Positions 43,215 through 54,019 of a DNA stretch of 64,000 nt are shown here, piece after piece. The position numbers were made by a program, and so were the translations under genes. Source of the DNA: Tetmemena sp. SeJ-2015 (Eukaryota > Ciliophora > Spirotrichea > Sporadotrichida > Oxytrichidae); contig JAJKFJ010022830.1 in NCBI GenBank assembly GCA_027382625.1, positions 1 to 64,000 on the forward strand, in the 5' to 3' direction. The notes beneath the pieces are model-generated. The model ran no database searches and was not told the DNA's origin. It was given only the letters and a program-made list of their open reading frames with translations. Positions within the stretch are counted from its first letter, which is position 1. Every line of letters begins with the position of its first letter.

Positions 43215-44980
43215 ATGGAAAGCTTTCAGACAGGTTAAAACGCTAATTCGTAAAATTATGAGGATGCCGAATTCACTTAAGACTATTTAAACGAGCTTCA
43301 ACTAAATGGAAGACCCACTCTCGACAATCGAGGGTCCGCACATATGCTTAACTACTGGTGCCATCTATGCAATTGCTAGGTGTAGTGCTCAAGTGATGAA
43401 GAGAGCGGATTGAAGTGTAAGAATTTCCATTCTAATACTTTAAGCTTAGGTCTTCAGTGCCAAGGCTATTTCTGCGAAGTCATGGAAACTAGCTATGGAG
43501 AATAAATATCATTTAAATATATTCTCTCTTTAGATTGAATATGACTAGCATCCATCAGATTTCCAGCCATATCAATAGGATTAGACCAACACACTAAATG
43601 TCTATGATGAGAACTCAATTGAGGCACTCTCACTTGAGAATACTGTATGAAGACTTTTACTTTAAGACATTTTGCTATAGAGTCAAAGAAATACATCTTG
43701 GGAGCAAAGACAGTTGCAGTCCCCCAGTAGATAGTTTCATCAAATCACTCAAGCCAGAGTCCCAACTGCCAATCAATAAAACCCTTCCTCTAGGCAATAG
43801 ACAACCCGATAAGAAAACAGTTCTAACTAATAAAACAGATCAACAAGAAACGTTTCTACTAACTGATTTAGAGTCATAAATTTATAAGTTTCATAGCAAC
43901 CAGCAGATAATCAGAGTTAAGAGAATTAAAGCATCAGAAGGTTAAGGTTTTAGGATATAGAAGATCTGCCGACTGAATTTGAGCAGTAACTGGCAGCGCT
44001 AACATAAAATTAAAACCTATAAGACCCGAGAACAACCAACGATGAGCTACTTCGAATCATCCTAGATATGGCGTTGGAGAGAATAAGAGCTAGCAATACC
44101 TAATTTAGAAATGCAAATCTTGAAAGCGCCTACATAAGAGTGATTGAATATGTGTTAAATTTCGTATGATAGGGAACAGAAATTCTCCATCTTTCTTTTT
44201 GAGAAGATTATTGGACACAACTAGCATTACTTAGAATCCTTTACAAGGATTCCTTGGAGATATTATAGAGGACTATATTGAAAGACCTGATTTGTCTGAT
44301 TTGCCACTTAGATAGGGCTACCTTTTTAGCAACAGAAACGGATTTTATATCTACTTTAATAATGTTTAAAAATGTCTTTGATTTGACATAGAGCAACTAA
44401 TTCAATAACTTTCCGAGAACGATTTTAAGTAAGCTGCCTAATCTTTGTTCAAATTGTTTATAGTCGTTTCGGGAACCCACCGGCTTCAAAATCTGCGATA
44501 TCCCTGCTTAAATAGATTGAAAGTTCTAAATTTGAGGATTCAAACTAAGATTGCTGCGTTTGCTAAGAGCTCTTAAAGTCTAAAGAAAGTGAAGGTTAAT
44601 AACCTCTAAGCAACTTTAGGAGGAGGGAAAACAATTAAAATTCTTCCAATGATCAGTAATAAATAAGCAATAAAGAATCAAGTAATCAAGGAAAGCAGAA
44701 AGGTGAGGGAGAAGAATGGTCCAGCCAAATTATCTTGGAAATGCCTTGCTCGCATCTCTTTCATTAGGAGTGCCTTAACCCATGGCTTGAAAAGCATAAC
44801 AGCTGCCCTTAATGCAGATATGAGCTCCCAACCGACGACTAGGATTACGAAAACAGGAAGAGACAAAGATTAATCGCAGACTAAAATAATTCTTAAAATA
44901 GAAATAATAACCAAAATTAGATTAGTCCGCCCATCCTCACTGAAAGAGGAGTAGGATTTGATGGTGGAGATTCTTAATGA
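43215..44980 (+). CDS. RNF126/BCA2-like RING-H2 E3 ubiquitin ligase
   Basis: Starts MESFQTGQNANS. An N-terminal zinc ribbon (NYWCHLCNCQVQC...LQCQGYFCEVM) resembles the BCA2 zinc finger of RNF126/RNF115. The middle contains GFLGDIIEDYI and the family hallmark FDIEQLIQQLSEND followed by GNPPASKSAISLLK. The RING-H2 domain reads QDCCVCQELL, then PCSHLFHQECLNPWLEKHNS, then CPQCRYELPTDD, with all eight Zn ligands. TGA at 44978. IESs inferred: 37 bp at 43500 (GAATA), about 21 bp near 43617 (ACTT), about 24 bp near 43833 (AGA), 27 bp near 44363 (TTT); one junction near 44165 is unresolved. An extra acidic insert separates the first and second RING ligand pairs. Role: transfers ubiquitin from an E2 to misfolded or sorted proteins. 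Confidence 0.82.
43500..43536 (+). other. Putative 37-bp IES in RNF126-like gene, pointer GAATA
   Basis: GAATA at 43500 and 43537. Removal joins METSYGE to YDQHPSDFQPYQQ. Confidence 0.8.
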
Positions 44981-45556
44981 GTTAATATAAAATATTCCAT
45001 TCTTTCAATGTCACATTATTTTGCTTATTCTTAAATCATATTTAAGGAAAGTAATTTGGAGATATCTTTCTAGATACTGTTATCTCAGCATCTCAAGCCA
45101 GGTAAATTATCTTCTCAAATTTGGATCTTAAATTAATTTGAGGTAAGAGTTCGTTAAAATCGTAGAGAATCTACTTCGATCCAAAGATCACATAATTCAT
45201 TTTATCTAAATAAAAATTTCGATATTTTTTATTTCATATCAAATCTTGAGAAAAAACTTGAAGATTAAAGTTTTACAATGTTTGCATTTATAAAAATCAA
45301 TTTTATCTTTATTTAATCCTAGTGCCGAGGTTTCTAAATAGAAATTTATATCTTTAAATTTATTAAGTAATATCCTAAATTAAAATATGATAATCCTCAG
45401 TAATCTAAATTATCTTGAAGAGTCTTATTTATAAGAGTAATATCTTCTAAGAATTTGATTCTGTTGCAATAGTAATATTAAATAAGAGTTGTAAAATATT
45501 AATAAATTCGCCCTAGCTCAAAGATTCACTATATTATATTTATTTTCATTAATTTA
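44981..45556. other. AT-rich stretch between RNF126-like gene and POLE2 5' part
   Basis: No stop-coherent coding found. It ends exactly at the POLE2 pointer, so it is the right end of the 23.7-kb stretch that interrupts POLE2. Confidence 0.5.
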
Positions 45557-45568
45557 TGACAGAGTCAA
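45557..45568 (-). repeat. 12-bp POLE2 pointer, upstream copy
   Basis: Minus-strand TTGACTCTGTCA, identical to 21802-21813; marks the end of the 5' coding part. Confidence 0.9.
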
Positions 45569-46883
45569 GTTCTAGTTGCGAAATGATAATTATGTTGTCG
45601 AAGCCCTTTTGTCTCTGGACTTCAGTCCTTGACTTAGTAGGGAACGATATGGTATTTTGCGCAGAAATGCCTTGTGATTGTAGTTGATCGAGGCCTTATG
45701 CAAGCATAAGTTTCTTTTTAGAGTAGGCTCCGAAATAGTCTTTCTCATTTACCTTGAACATAAGCTGCTTCTGGGCATGAATTGGAGGCTACTTGATTTT
45801 TTAGATTGTGAACACTTCGTTTTCATACAGGCCTTGGCACAATAAGATGCAATTCTCAGTGAAAAATACCTACGGATCAGCGTACTCAAGTCTTGCAAGA
45901 GTTGTTTTCACACAATGACGGCCATCCTCAAGATAGTATTCGCTATCTTCATGCATCGAAAGTATTCCCAACACCCATCTAGGTTGATGCGAACCTATGA
46001 TCGAGCTTATATTATTTAAATCAAGTAAATTAATAGAAATATTGAAGACCCTGATTTGACTCTGAGAGTCTTTCTGATAGTCATCTTCTAGTCTGGGTCG
46101 GACATAAATATCTTTATGAGAGAATACCCTCTCCTCAGCAAGAGTGAGTCTGTAGTTGAAATAGTCTAGTCTACTTAAATTTACTTCTTTCAAAGATCTT
46201 TTTTGCGTTAAAGAGTAGTACAATCCACCATTTTAGACCATCAATTAAGGGAACTATGTGAAATCGTATATATTTTAGCAAACTATTTAAGGATTAAATA
46301 AATCTTCAAGAATGACTACAGATTCTGAAAGTTCTTTATAAACTTTATCTTGGAGAAGAGGATTGTGTTTTTGAATTACTTGTTTAACAATTTCTTCGTT
46401 AAATTCAGACTTCATGACTACATCTGCCTTCTGCAATTGGGAATTCTTTTTCCTTTATGCAAAGCTGCCATAAAATAAATCTAGGAATGCAATAATTCCA
46501 TAGGCTTGGTTTGAAGTCTTATTGGCATTCTATTCCATCAGAAAATTATCAGTGTCAGTTAGCGGCATCTGCTGAAGGATCAGCTTTGAAGTTTCCGAAT
46601 CTAACAGTATAGCTCCACTTGATGATTCCCCAAGGCCTGTTCCTCCTCCGAGGCTTAGCCCAATCACTTGTCTTTCTTTTAGGTTTGATAGAAACTTCTC
46701 AAGGTAAGCTCGTTTGTGTTCATTAAATAAAGATTTATACATTGATTTCATAGTAGGTCAGTTTAGAGATCGTTTAGTAAATAATTGTGCAGGCTTCTGG
46801 TCTGATAAAAAATAAGTGATGTTAACTCCAGAAAGCGAAAAGAACTTAGCAATATCTCTTTCAGATTACATGCTGGCTGACAT
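45557..46883 (-). CDS. POLE2: DNA polymerase epsilon subunit 2 (POLE2/Dpb2-like), 5' part
   Basis: Starts MSASMQSERDIAKFFSLSG. Family landmarks: RWVLGILSMHEDSEYYLEDG (OB-fold region, family xLGxL...YYLEDPTG), then FFTENCILLCQGLYENEVFT (family FxENCxVLAEGxYxxxxF) and DNIIIISQLELDS, where the family has a VLSDVHLD-type strand. The frame then stops making sense exactly after TTGACTCTGTCA. Joining at this 12-bp block to the same block at 21802-21813 gives LELDS-VNTQKALVELCQG, continuing in the other part. One 24-bp IES at 46751. Total after removing IESs is exactly 743 codons. The Asp/His residues of active phosphoesterases are replaced, as usual for this subunit. Confidence 0.87.
46751..46774 (-). 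other. Putative 24-bp IES in POLE2 5' part, pointer ACTA
   Basis: Plus-strand TAGT at 46751 and 46775. The insert contains an in-frame TGA; removal joins KPAQLFT to MKSMYKSLFNEH with no change of phase. Confidence 0.8.
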
Positions 46884-47071
46884 TTAAAATATAGCGGGAA
46901 AGCAAATTATTATTAACTTAAGTTTAAGGTCTAATAATTATAGAAGTATGGTTGGTGCGTATATGATTAAGTTATTTTGAAATAATAACTGATAATATCA
47001 ATTAATATTTCATTCTGCTTTCTACAATAATAGAGATCACTTTTTTTTAAATAATATTACTTTAAAAGAAA

Positions 47072-47176
47072 ATGTACTCAGAAAGTGAAATTAATGCAGC
47101 TAGGGATCGTGGTGAAGACGTAACTAGATGGCCATATATTCCATACGCTTCTGACCCCCGAAGAAAGATTGATTGA
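47072..47176 (+). CDS. Short coding-like fragment (34 codons)
   Basis: ATG to TGA frame MYSESEINAARDRGEDVTRW and PYIPYASDPRRKID. Composition is gene-like and stands out from the AT-rich flank, but no family is recognised. It could be a 5' segment of a gene whose other pieces lie outside this window, or chance. Confidence 0.3.
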   Translation: MYSESEINAARDRGEDVTRWPYIPYASDPRRKID

Positions 47177-47886
47177 GAATGGAGAGATGGAAGCTATTAT
47201 ATAAATAAATTATTTTTGAAAAAAAATATAAAAAAGATTATCATAAAAAAAGCTTCAATTATTGTTGGTCATAAAAAATCTCTCTTCAAAAATTAGAACT
47301 AAGTAGAATAAAATAAATTTAATTATAGGATTAAAATTTAAGAGCTCGCTGCCAATTAAATCTTGTCTAAATATTGATCAAATTATAGAGATACCTCAAC
47401 TGGTAAACTTTCAAAGTTATTTTGTGCTTTTTTAAACCTGTTTTTAACAAAATTAAGAGAATTTTTATTAAAAGTTGAGGGTGTTCATGTTACCTTCACT
47501 CAAATTTACGAAAATTGTGAAAATTGCTGTTTTAAAATATGATAAGATTAAAGAAAAATTATTGATTTTTAGATTAAAGATATTTAATCTTTAATCCCAA
47601 GATTTTTGCAAAAATATTTTAATTATTATTTTAAGAATCAGAATGAAATGCAATATTCAATTTCAGAAAATATTTTTATTAAAAATATAGGATGAATACG
47701 AATGCAAAATCAGTGTAAGAGACTTAAGCCATTGTGTTGAAGAATGAGACTTGAGGAGTCTGGATGGCCACTGATTACGGTTAGGAATTTTATTTAAATA
47801 TATCAGTAATATTCCTACTGATCATATTTTGCTGCAAAGAGAAATTAAAGGTTTTTCCTCTTAGATAGAGAAGGCTTTGAACTTCA

Positions 47887-48873
47887 ATGAGATAAGTCAT
47901 ACTCTTGTAGAATTTTAGGCCAACTTTGAGGAGGATAAAAAAAGCACTTTTGGGTGATTTGAGAGATTTTTGGGCTCCTTACGTTCTGCTAAATCTCTTC
48001 ATAGCAAAGATGCTCAAGGAGGAGGTAAAGAGGAGATCGCCCAGCATCTAACTGGATTATTAAAATTTCAAGGACTCTAAATATGCTCTTATTAAGGAAA
48101 AATTGTTGAATTCAAAGCAGATATGTTACAATATACACAAAAAAGCCAACTTAAAAACTCAAAGGAGCGCAAAGTCTAAGAATTTTTTGAAGCGCAAGAC
48201 AGCGCAGCTGTAAGTAAAGTTGAGAGTTGACTTGAAAGTAGAGTAGGAGGAGAGTCAAGGTCAAGAGCAAGATGACAAAGTGCAACAGCTCTACAGATCT
48301 ATCGAGCAGCTCAAGATTGAACTGGCAGAGTTCTTGGGTGAGCAGGGCATGAAGATGCGTGAGCTCTCAATACGTAAGAGTGAGTACAAGTAGCAGTAGT
48401 TCTCTCTGAGCTTCATTGCTGCTATCAGCCAAGACAAGATAGTGAGCAGCTAGATCATAGAAGGAGCATTCAATGTGATTCTCTTTGAGAACTTCATCTA
48501 CAAGACTCTGAAGAGCATTCGCAGTGACGAGAGTCTCTTGCACAAGAAGATCGTTCTACTTATGGACAATGCAGTCATTCATCGCTTCTCAGAGGTACTT
48601 GAAACAGCCAAGCGATTCAAAGTTGTAGTGCTCTTCAACGCAGAGTACTCACCCTGGCTCAATCCTATCGAACAGCTCTTCTCATTTGTGAAGCTGCAGC
48701 TTCGCTCACGCAAGATAGCTAGAAAGAAGATTGACTCGTCCTAACTCTACAGAGAGAATCTAGTCTCAGCTGTGGCCGAGGTGCTCTAGAGAATGACTGC
48801 AAGCGATGTCAGCAAGCTGTGGGTGCTCAGTATCAAGAGATGGCTCCAGACAATCAGGTTCGGATTCGTGTGA
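47887..48873 (+). CDS. Tc1/IS630-type DDE transposase, copy 2
   Basis: TGA-free frame of 328 codons from MRQVILLQNFRPTLRR to TGA at 48871, with seven or more TAA/TAG codons as Gln. A basic N-terminal half leads to the DDE core: FSLSFIAAISQDKIVSSQII, LFENFIYKTLKSIRS, KKIVLLMDNAVIHRFSEV (second Asp) and LFNAEYSPWLNPIEQLFSFV (Glu), with 34 residues between Asp and Glu (DD34E-like). The first catalytic Asp was not found where expected before FSLSF. Closely related to the broken copy at 4100-4684. Hypotrich TBE elements encode transposases of this superfamily and are thought to take part in genome rearrangement; whether this is a TBE is not shown, since no C4A4 terminal repeats were seen nearby. 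An alternative upstream frame (about 47850-47950) could hold a longer N-terminus. Confidence 0.85.
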
Positions 48874-49789
48874 ACAGAGGTCAAAGTCAAAATCAGAAGC
48901 AGCAACTTTCACAATCAGGGATCTTATCTTGCATTTTACAATGTCCTACTTAAGTTATCTATATATTAGCTTTTGCGCTCTATTTTAGCAATCGCTCTCT
49001 AAAATTAAGCAAAGAGTCTGATTTCAACTAGAGAAGTCCAAATCTATAAATTTGATGGGGGAGAATTTTAACCTTTTGCTGATTGCACTTTAATTTAATT
49101 TTGACTATCACCCTGATTCTTACAATAATTATAAAATTTCAATAAGTAACGGGAGGAGCTACTTGCAAACGAAACTCCTTTAGAGAAGAGAGCAAGAGTG
49201 GCTCGGGAGGGCAAAGAATTTAAATTTTAAAACTCAAGCAAAGGTCTTAGATTTGGAGATAGATTTGAAAAAGAAGATGAATGACTAATCAATCATATTT
49301 GAATTCTTATCTTAATTTTTGAACATATTTGCTGAGAACAGAATAAAAATGTATTAATCATAATCAAAATTCAAAATGCAATTATATCTTTTTTTTAGCT
49401 GAATATAATGATAAGAAATTAAAAATATAAAAGGATTAATTGTGAAGGAATGAAAAAATAAACCTCAAAGCTTATAATTAAAAAAATTAATAATTTAAAA
49501 TTTATGATCATTATGTATGAAATAGTTGAGAATTAAAATATAAAATGTGATAATTAGTCCAAAAATGTAAAAAGTGATTGCAATTTTGAGGCAGTTAATA
49601 TGACTAAAAACTCCTCGATCTCAAGCTTGTAAGAAATTATTTACAAAAATTTAGTTTCTCTTTCGAATTCTTGGTAGCACTATGAAGTAGAAAGATATAA
49701 TGTGTCAATTAAAACCTAAAAAAAATAATATGATATAAAAGTGAATTCAGAAAGATAAAATTTTTTTTTAATAGACTTAATTTTAAACA
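48874..49789. other. AT-rich stretch without recognisable gene
   Basis: No coding character on either strand beyond short frames; no terminal inverted repeat matched by eye to the 5' side of the transposase. Confidence 0.45.
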
Positions 49790-49975
49790 ATGTCAGATTC
49801 GTTAGCAGTGTTATTTAAAAACGATGAAAGATATCAAAATATGTATTTTATAGAACCCAAAGTCTTTTTCGAGAAAAATAAAGTTCGCTTTTAAAAAGAT
49901 TACTTCTTTATCAAATTATTCAAGTTACCAATTATCATATACTGTGAAAATTCAGTGTAGAAACCTAAAATTTAA
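49790..49975 (+). CDS. Short coding-like fragment, family unknown
   Basis: ATG at 49790 opens MSDSLAVLFKNDERYQNMYF, IEPKVFFEKNKVRFQKDYFF, which has normal amino-acid mix and a TAA-Gln. Beyond about 49975 the DNA turns AT-rich and then overlaps the MORN gene on the other strand. Possibly an isolated germline gene segment; weak. Confidence 0.3.
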
Positions 49976-50088
49976 TTATATTAAAAATCGATATTTTTAA
50001 TGGAATCGGTACAAAATTTTAAAAATACTCAAGACAGCAAATACTCTCTTCATTTTAAAATGAGTGATAAATAAGTGGGAAAACTTTA

Positions 50089-51880
50089 TCACTAGAATTT
50101 CAGTAGGATTTAATCTCTATCATTTATTAGCGATGAAAGCGCTTAATTTTCCTCCCAATTTGGGCCTACTGATTTATCCTCTTCAAATATCATGGTATAT
50201 TTTTAGTCTCCCTTAATCATAGTTCCTTTTCCGTGCTTCAAACCCTCTTCCCAAAGTCCATCATATATTACACCATCAGCGTAAGTAAACTTTCCTTTTC
50301 CGTGATACTTATTTTTCTTGAAGAAACCCTCGTATGATTCAAACACTTAGTCTTTGAAGTAGTCTCTAGATGTGTCGTCAACAGCCTATACAAACTTCCC
50401 ATAGCCGTCTCGCATTCCATATCTGTATTCTCCTTCATATTGTTAAAAATCCTTCACTTCAAATGCCCCCTTTCCATGATAGAGCCCATCCTTGAAGTCC
50501 CCTTCATATTTAAATAAAGATAATAATCATACTAAGCATCCAGCTCGCCGTACTCTGACTGGTACTTCAGCTTTAATAGGCCTCTTCCATTCTATAGATC
50601 GTTCTTCCAATCACCTTCATAGGAATCCCCGTTTCCAAACTTAAAGCTACCTTTTCCGTGGCGAAAACCGTTTAAAAATTCACCGATATAATAATTTAAT
50701 AAGAAGATATAGACATCACCATTTCCAAATTTTTGAATACCTTTGCCATGAAATAAACCGTTTTAAAAATGTCCCTCATACTCATAGTCATCACTATAGC
50801 TGATCTTTTTTCCTTAGCCGCTCTCCAAATTAAAATCAAATTTAAGAAATCTAAAATTGTTGCTAAAATGGCCGTAGAAACTGCTTTCATTTGTGTGATG
50901 CTCACCAGAGCCCTGCATCTTACCATCTATCCAATTTTGGCAGGTATATATTTCCCCTGAGGCAAACTTCCTCTCTCCTTCACCATGCAATTTTCCATTT
51001 CTCCAAAAGCCTTTGATTAAAAAAAATTATCTCATTTTCAAGTTTCATAGTTCCATAGCCAGTTATACAGCTTCCTTTGAACTCACCTGTATATTCGCTA
51101 CCATCAGGCCAAGTGAATGTCCCATACTTCTGATTGTTGTTTTCTAAAAATAAGCGTAATAAATAATTTCCCACTATCCTTCGAACTTCGAATCATCATA
51201 AAATTCTTAAACCCCAAAACCATTTCTCATATCATCTTTCCAATCTCCCTTGTATATCATTAGAATTTTAAATTAATAGCGATCATTTTTGGCATGTGTT
51301 GATGTTACTTTTACTCTTCTTCCTCGTCCTCAGAGTTTTGAGTTGAGAACATAACCTCCATTTCAATGGTCTCTTAGCGCTTGTGCTTCTTACCTCTTTG
51401 TCCTAATTTTCTTTTGTGATGAGGTGTTTAGTCCTCATCGAGAAAAGCTATATTATTTTAGCATTTTAAGAGATAGGTTGATCGAAGTTCTTTTCCTCTT
51501 TTTCCGATATCGTCAATGATCGGAACCATTATATTATGCGAAGTCTAGATCCCATAACCTTAGCGCTTTCCTTTGAAAAATTCTCCTTCATAAATGCCTC
51601 TTTTATCTGCTATCATTAACTTGCCTCGTCCATGTCTTCTTCCATTCTCAGATTAGCCCTCATATGTAGTCCCATCTTCATATGTAATTACTCCAATTTA
51701 CTTGCTTTTTAGAAAGATTTAAGATGTGTTTAAATCTTAAAAAGTTAAATTTAAATATGAGGATCCCAAAATACTGCATTTGATTTTTATTGGTCCCCAA
51801 ATATGTATAAATAACTATTCTAGAATTGATATAAGCTATACTTTAATCAAATTAAAGTACCTCTTATCTAAGTTATGCCT
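50089..51880 (-). CDS. MORN-repeat protein
   Basis: At least eleven MORN repeats of the YxGxWxxGxxHGxG type: ITYEDGTTYEGQSENGRRHG, MIYKGDWKDDMRNGFG, FTWPDGSEYTGEFKGSC, WRNGKLHGEGERKFASGE, YEGEYRYGMRDGYGKF, YEGFFKKNKYHGKGKFTYAD, YDGLWEEGLKHGKGTM. An acidic/basic linker (STQNSEDEEEE) separates the first repeats from the main block. MORN proteins line membranes and cortical or basal-body structures in ciliates. A 26-bp IES lies at 51141; another break near 50520-50545 (about 30 bp) and one near 51010-51030 are likely IESs. TGA at 50089. The N-terminal start is not certain; the frame stays open upstream to about 51880. Confidence 0.8.
51141..51166 (-). other. Putative 26-bp IES in MORN gene, pointer GAAA
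   Basis: Plus-strand TTTC at 51141 and 51167. Removal joins DDSKFEGQWE to NNNQKYGTFTWPDG, giving a normal MORN repeat. Confidence 0.8.
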
Positions 51881-52107
51881 CTTATGTATTATTTATCTTA
51901 GTCAATTTATTTCAAAATTTGTGTTATTTAAGATTCGAAGTTTTTAAACTTAGTCAAAATTTTGCAAAGATAACAAACTCTTAATATTTTATACTTTAGC
52001 AAATTTTGGAAGACTTATTTAACTAATTTCCTTTTAGTCTAGTCGTTTTTATCCATTATATTTATGGAATTGAGGAATTATGGGGAATTAAAGAGTAACC
52101 CTGAAAG

Positions 52108-53250
52108 TCATAGAAAAAAATTTTTTATTTTAAATTGAGATAATTTCCCATTATATTAAAAATAATAGCTTTTAACGTTCATAATTTTTTGGATCATTTC
52201 ATCATGCCTCAGCTTTCTACCCTCTTCTTTGTATTAATTCTGAATATTGATTCCTGAATTGAATTCCTAGATGCATTCCTTAGCAAACTATGAGAACCCC
52301 TTGCGCTGAATGAATCTTAGCCAATCCTCCTTTTGCACTATTTTCCCTCTATAAGAGAGATAGTCCTCAGGATTGTTGGCGTAAGTACTCGCCACTGGGT
52401 ATTAAGGATTTGATGCTTCTATTTCGTTTTCACCCTTCGCCAATTCTCTGAACATAATGGCGAAGTAAATTAATTTTTAATTTTTCAGTAGAGCTTCCAA
52501 TTGACCTTAGTGAGATCGTGCTGTTCAAATATTATTCTCTCTTACAAGAAAACTAACATTGCATCTTCAAATAAATCCCACCTGATTTCTTTTAACGCCG
52601 GGTTATCTGAGACATAGGATATCCAGAACTTTTCGCCATCTATCTTATTCTTTACTTCAAGGAGAAAATTTTCCTAGGACCTTGGATCTCTAAACTCTGG
52701 ACCCATTTTAAAGCCAGCTCCCTCTGGCTTAGATGTTGGTGTTAAAATATCGATCAAATTATTAAAAGTTAATGACGAGTTGAGTAAATTACTCAAGTGC
52801 TTCAATTCCGATTATAAGAATGTAAAAAAAATGTATTTAGGAGGATTAATCTTAAAGAGAAATTTTCCAGTCTGGCTTTTCCTTAAGTAGACCTACAATT
52901 CTCAATTCTTCCCTTTGAACAGGATCAAGTAGATTTTAAAAGGCCATATTCTGTTCATAATGGTCGATAGATTGCACCCTCTATTAGATAAAAAGATTTT
53001 GAGCCTTTCTCTCGAGTGGAGTTTGATAGATCTATTCGAAAATCAAGGTTTAATTTTAGAGCTGGCTATATTAGGGTTGCTACTAAATTATTGGAACAAT
53101 TAGTTGAGGCAGCCCAACGCTATTGTTTCTAAAATAAGGACTTGCTCCTTCTTCGTCTTTTGAATTGGCTTGACTACCTCTAGTAGTCACAGACACTTTG
53201 TTTAATTAAATTAATTATGTTTAATCCGCCTCTTCGCTTCACGTTAAATT
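52108..53250 (-). CDS. Unidentified protein
   Basis: Minus-strand coding with KVSVTTRGSQANSKDEEGAS, SIDHYEQNMAFQNLLDPVQR, EELRIVGLLKEKPDWKISL, a break near 52760-52840, then GAGFKMGPEFRDPRSQENFL, GEKFWISYVSDNPALKEIRW, DLFEDAMLVFLQERIIFEQH and ENEIEASNPQYPVASTYANN. Ends after KIMNVKSYYF with TGA at 52108. The 23-bp IES at 52464 is clear. No family recognised; no membrane segment or signal peptide. Start not determined. Confidence 0.55.
52464..52486 (-). other. Putative 23-bp IES, pointer TACT
   Basis: Plus-strand AGTA at 52464 and 52487. Removes a TGA and joins TKVNWKLY to FAIMFRELAKGENE. Confidence 0.75.
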
Positions 53251-54019
53251 TGACTGTATTTAACTCTTAGTTAGTCCTCTCTTGGCTATTTTCTCTAGAA
53301 ATGAAGCAAATAATTGATAAGAAACTGGGAGAGAAAAACTTGCATACTAGTTTTTATTACTATTTTGAGAAAAGTTATTATTTGCGTTGTTCTTATATTT
53401 CACTGACATCACGGTTTGGTTTATTTATATCTTAGGCAAATAAATAAATAATAACTATTGGCAAAGAGATTTCTTGGCTATGTTTCTTACTATCTTCTAC
53501 TAATATACTTTGATTTTATTGATAGCAATAATTATCTCATGATTTTAGAGTTACTTAAAGCTATTATGGAGTTTAATTTAATTTATGAATTTGGCAATAT
53601 AGGAACTGCTTTGCTTTATTTTACAAATGAGAGGCGAAGGTACTGGTAGGGGTTTGCTACTGTTAAGGTCATTGCGGATTTGTAGTTTTGAATCTCTGTC
53701 GTGTTGACTTGGGTGTCCTTTCGTTTAGTTACGTGATATGGATCACAATCAAAAACAATAAAAAATTTTACAAATAAGCTAAAACTTATAATGAGTGTTT
53801 AACATAAATGAAGAATTCGATAATTTTAATTTTATATAATTACAAATGCATCATATTTCACTATGCATCTCTAGTTTAATCAAATCAAAGAAAAAATATT
53901 AATAATATTTTAGAACAAACTCAGATAGAAATGAAAAGATTTTAGTAAATAATATATTTAACAAATTTATGATAAAATAAATACTAAATAATTAAAAATG
54001 GCCTTATTTTCATTTTTAA
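53251..54019. other. AT-rich stretch without recognisable gene
   Basis: Contains a hydrophobic plus-strand frame at 53458-53649 that I do not consider a gene (AT-driven Ile/Leu/Tyr composition, no family). Otherwise spacer. Confidence 0.4.

Noticed and set aside
44678..44866. Hydrophobic minus-strand frame resembling a membrane protein
   Set aside because: It is antisense to the RING-H2 domain of the RNF126-like gene, whose zinc ligands are unambiguous.
53458..53649. Plus-strand hydrophobic frame MAKRFLGYVSYYLLLIYFDF
   Set aside because: Isolated in AT-rich spacer, composition driven by AT content, no continuation under the ciliate code that looks coding.
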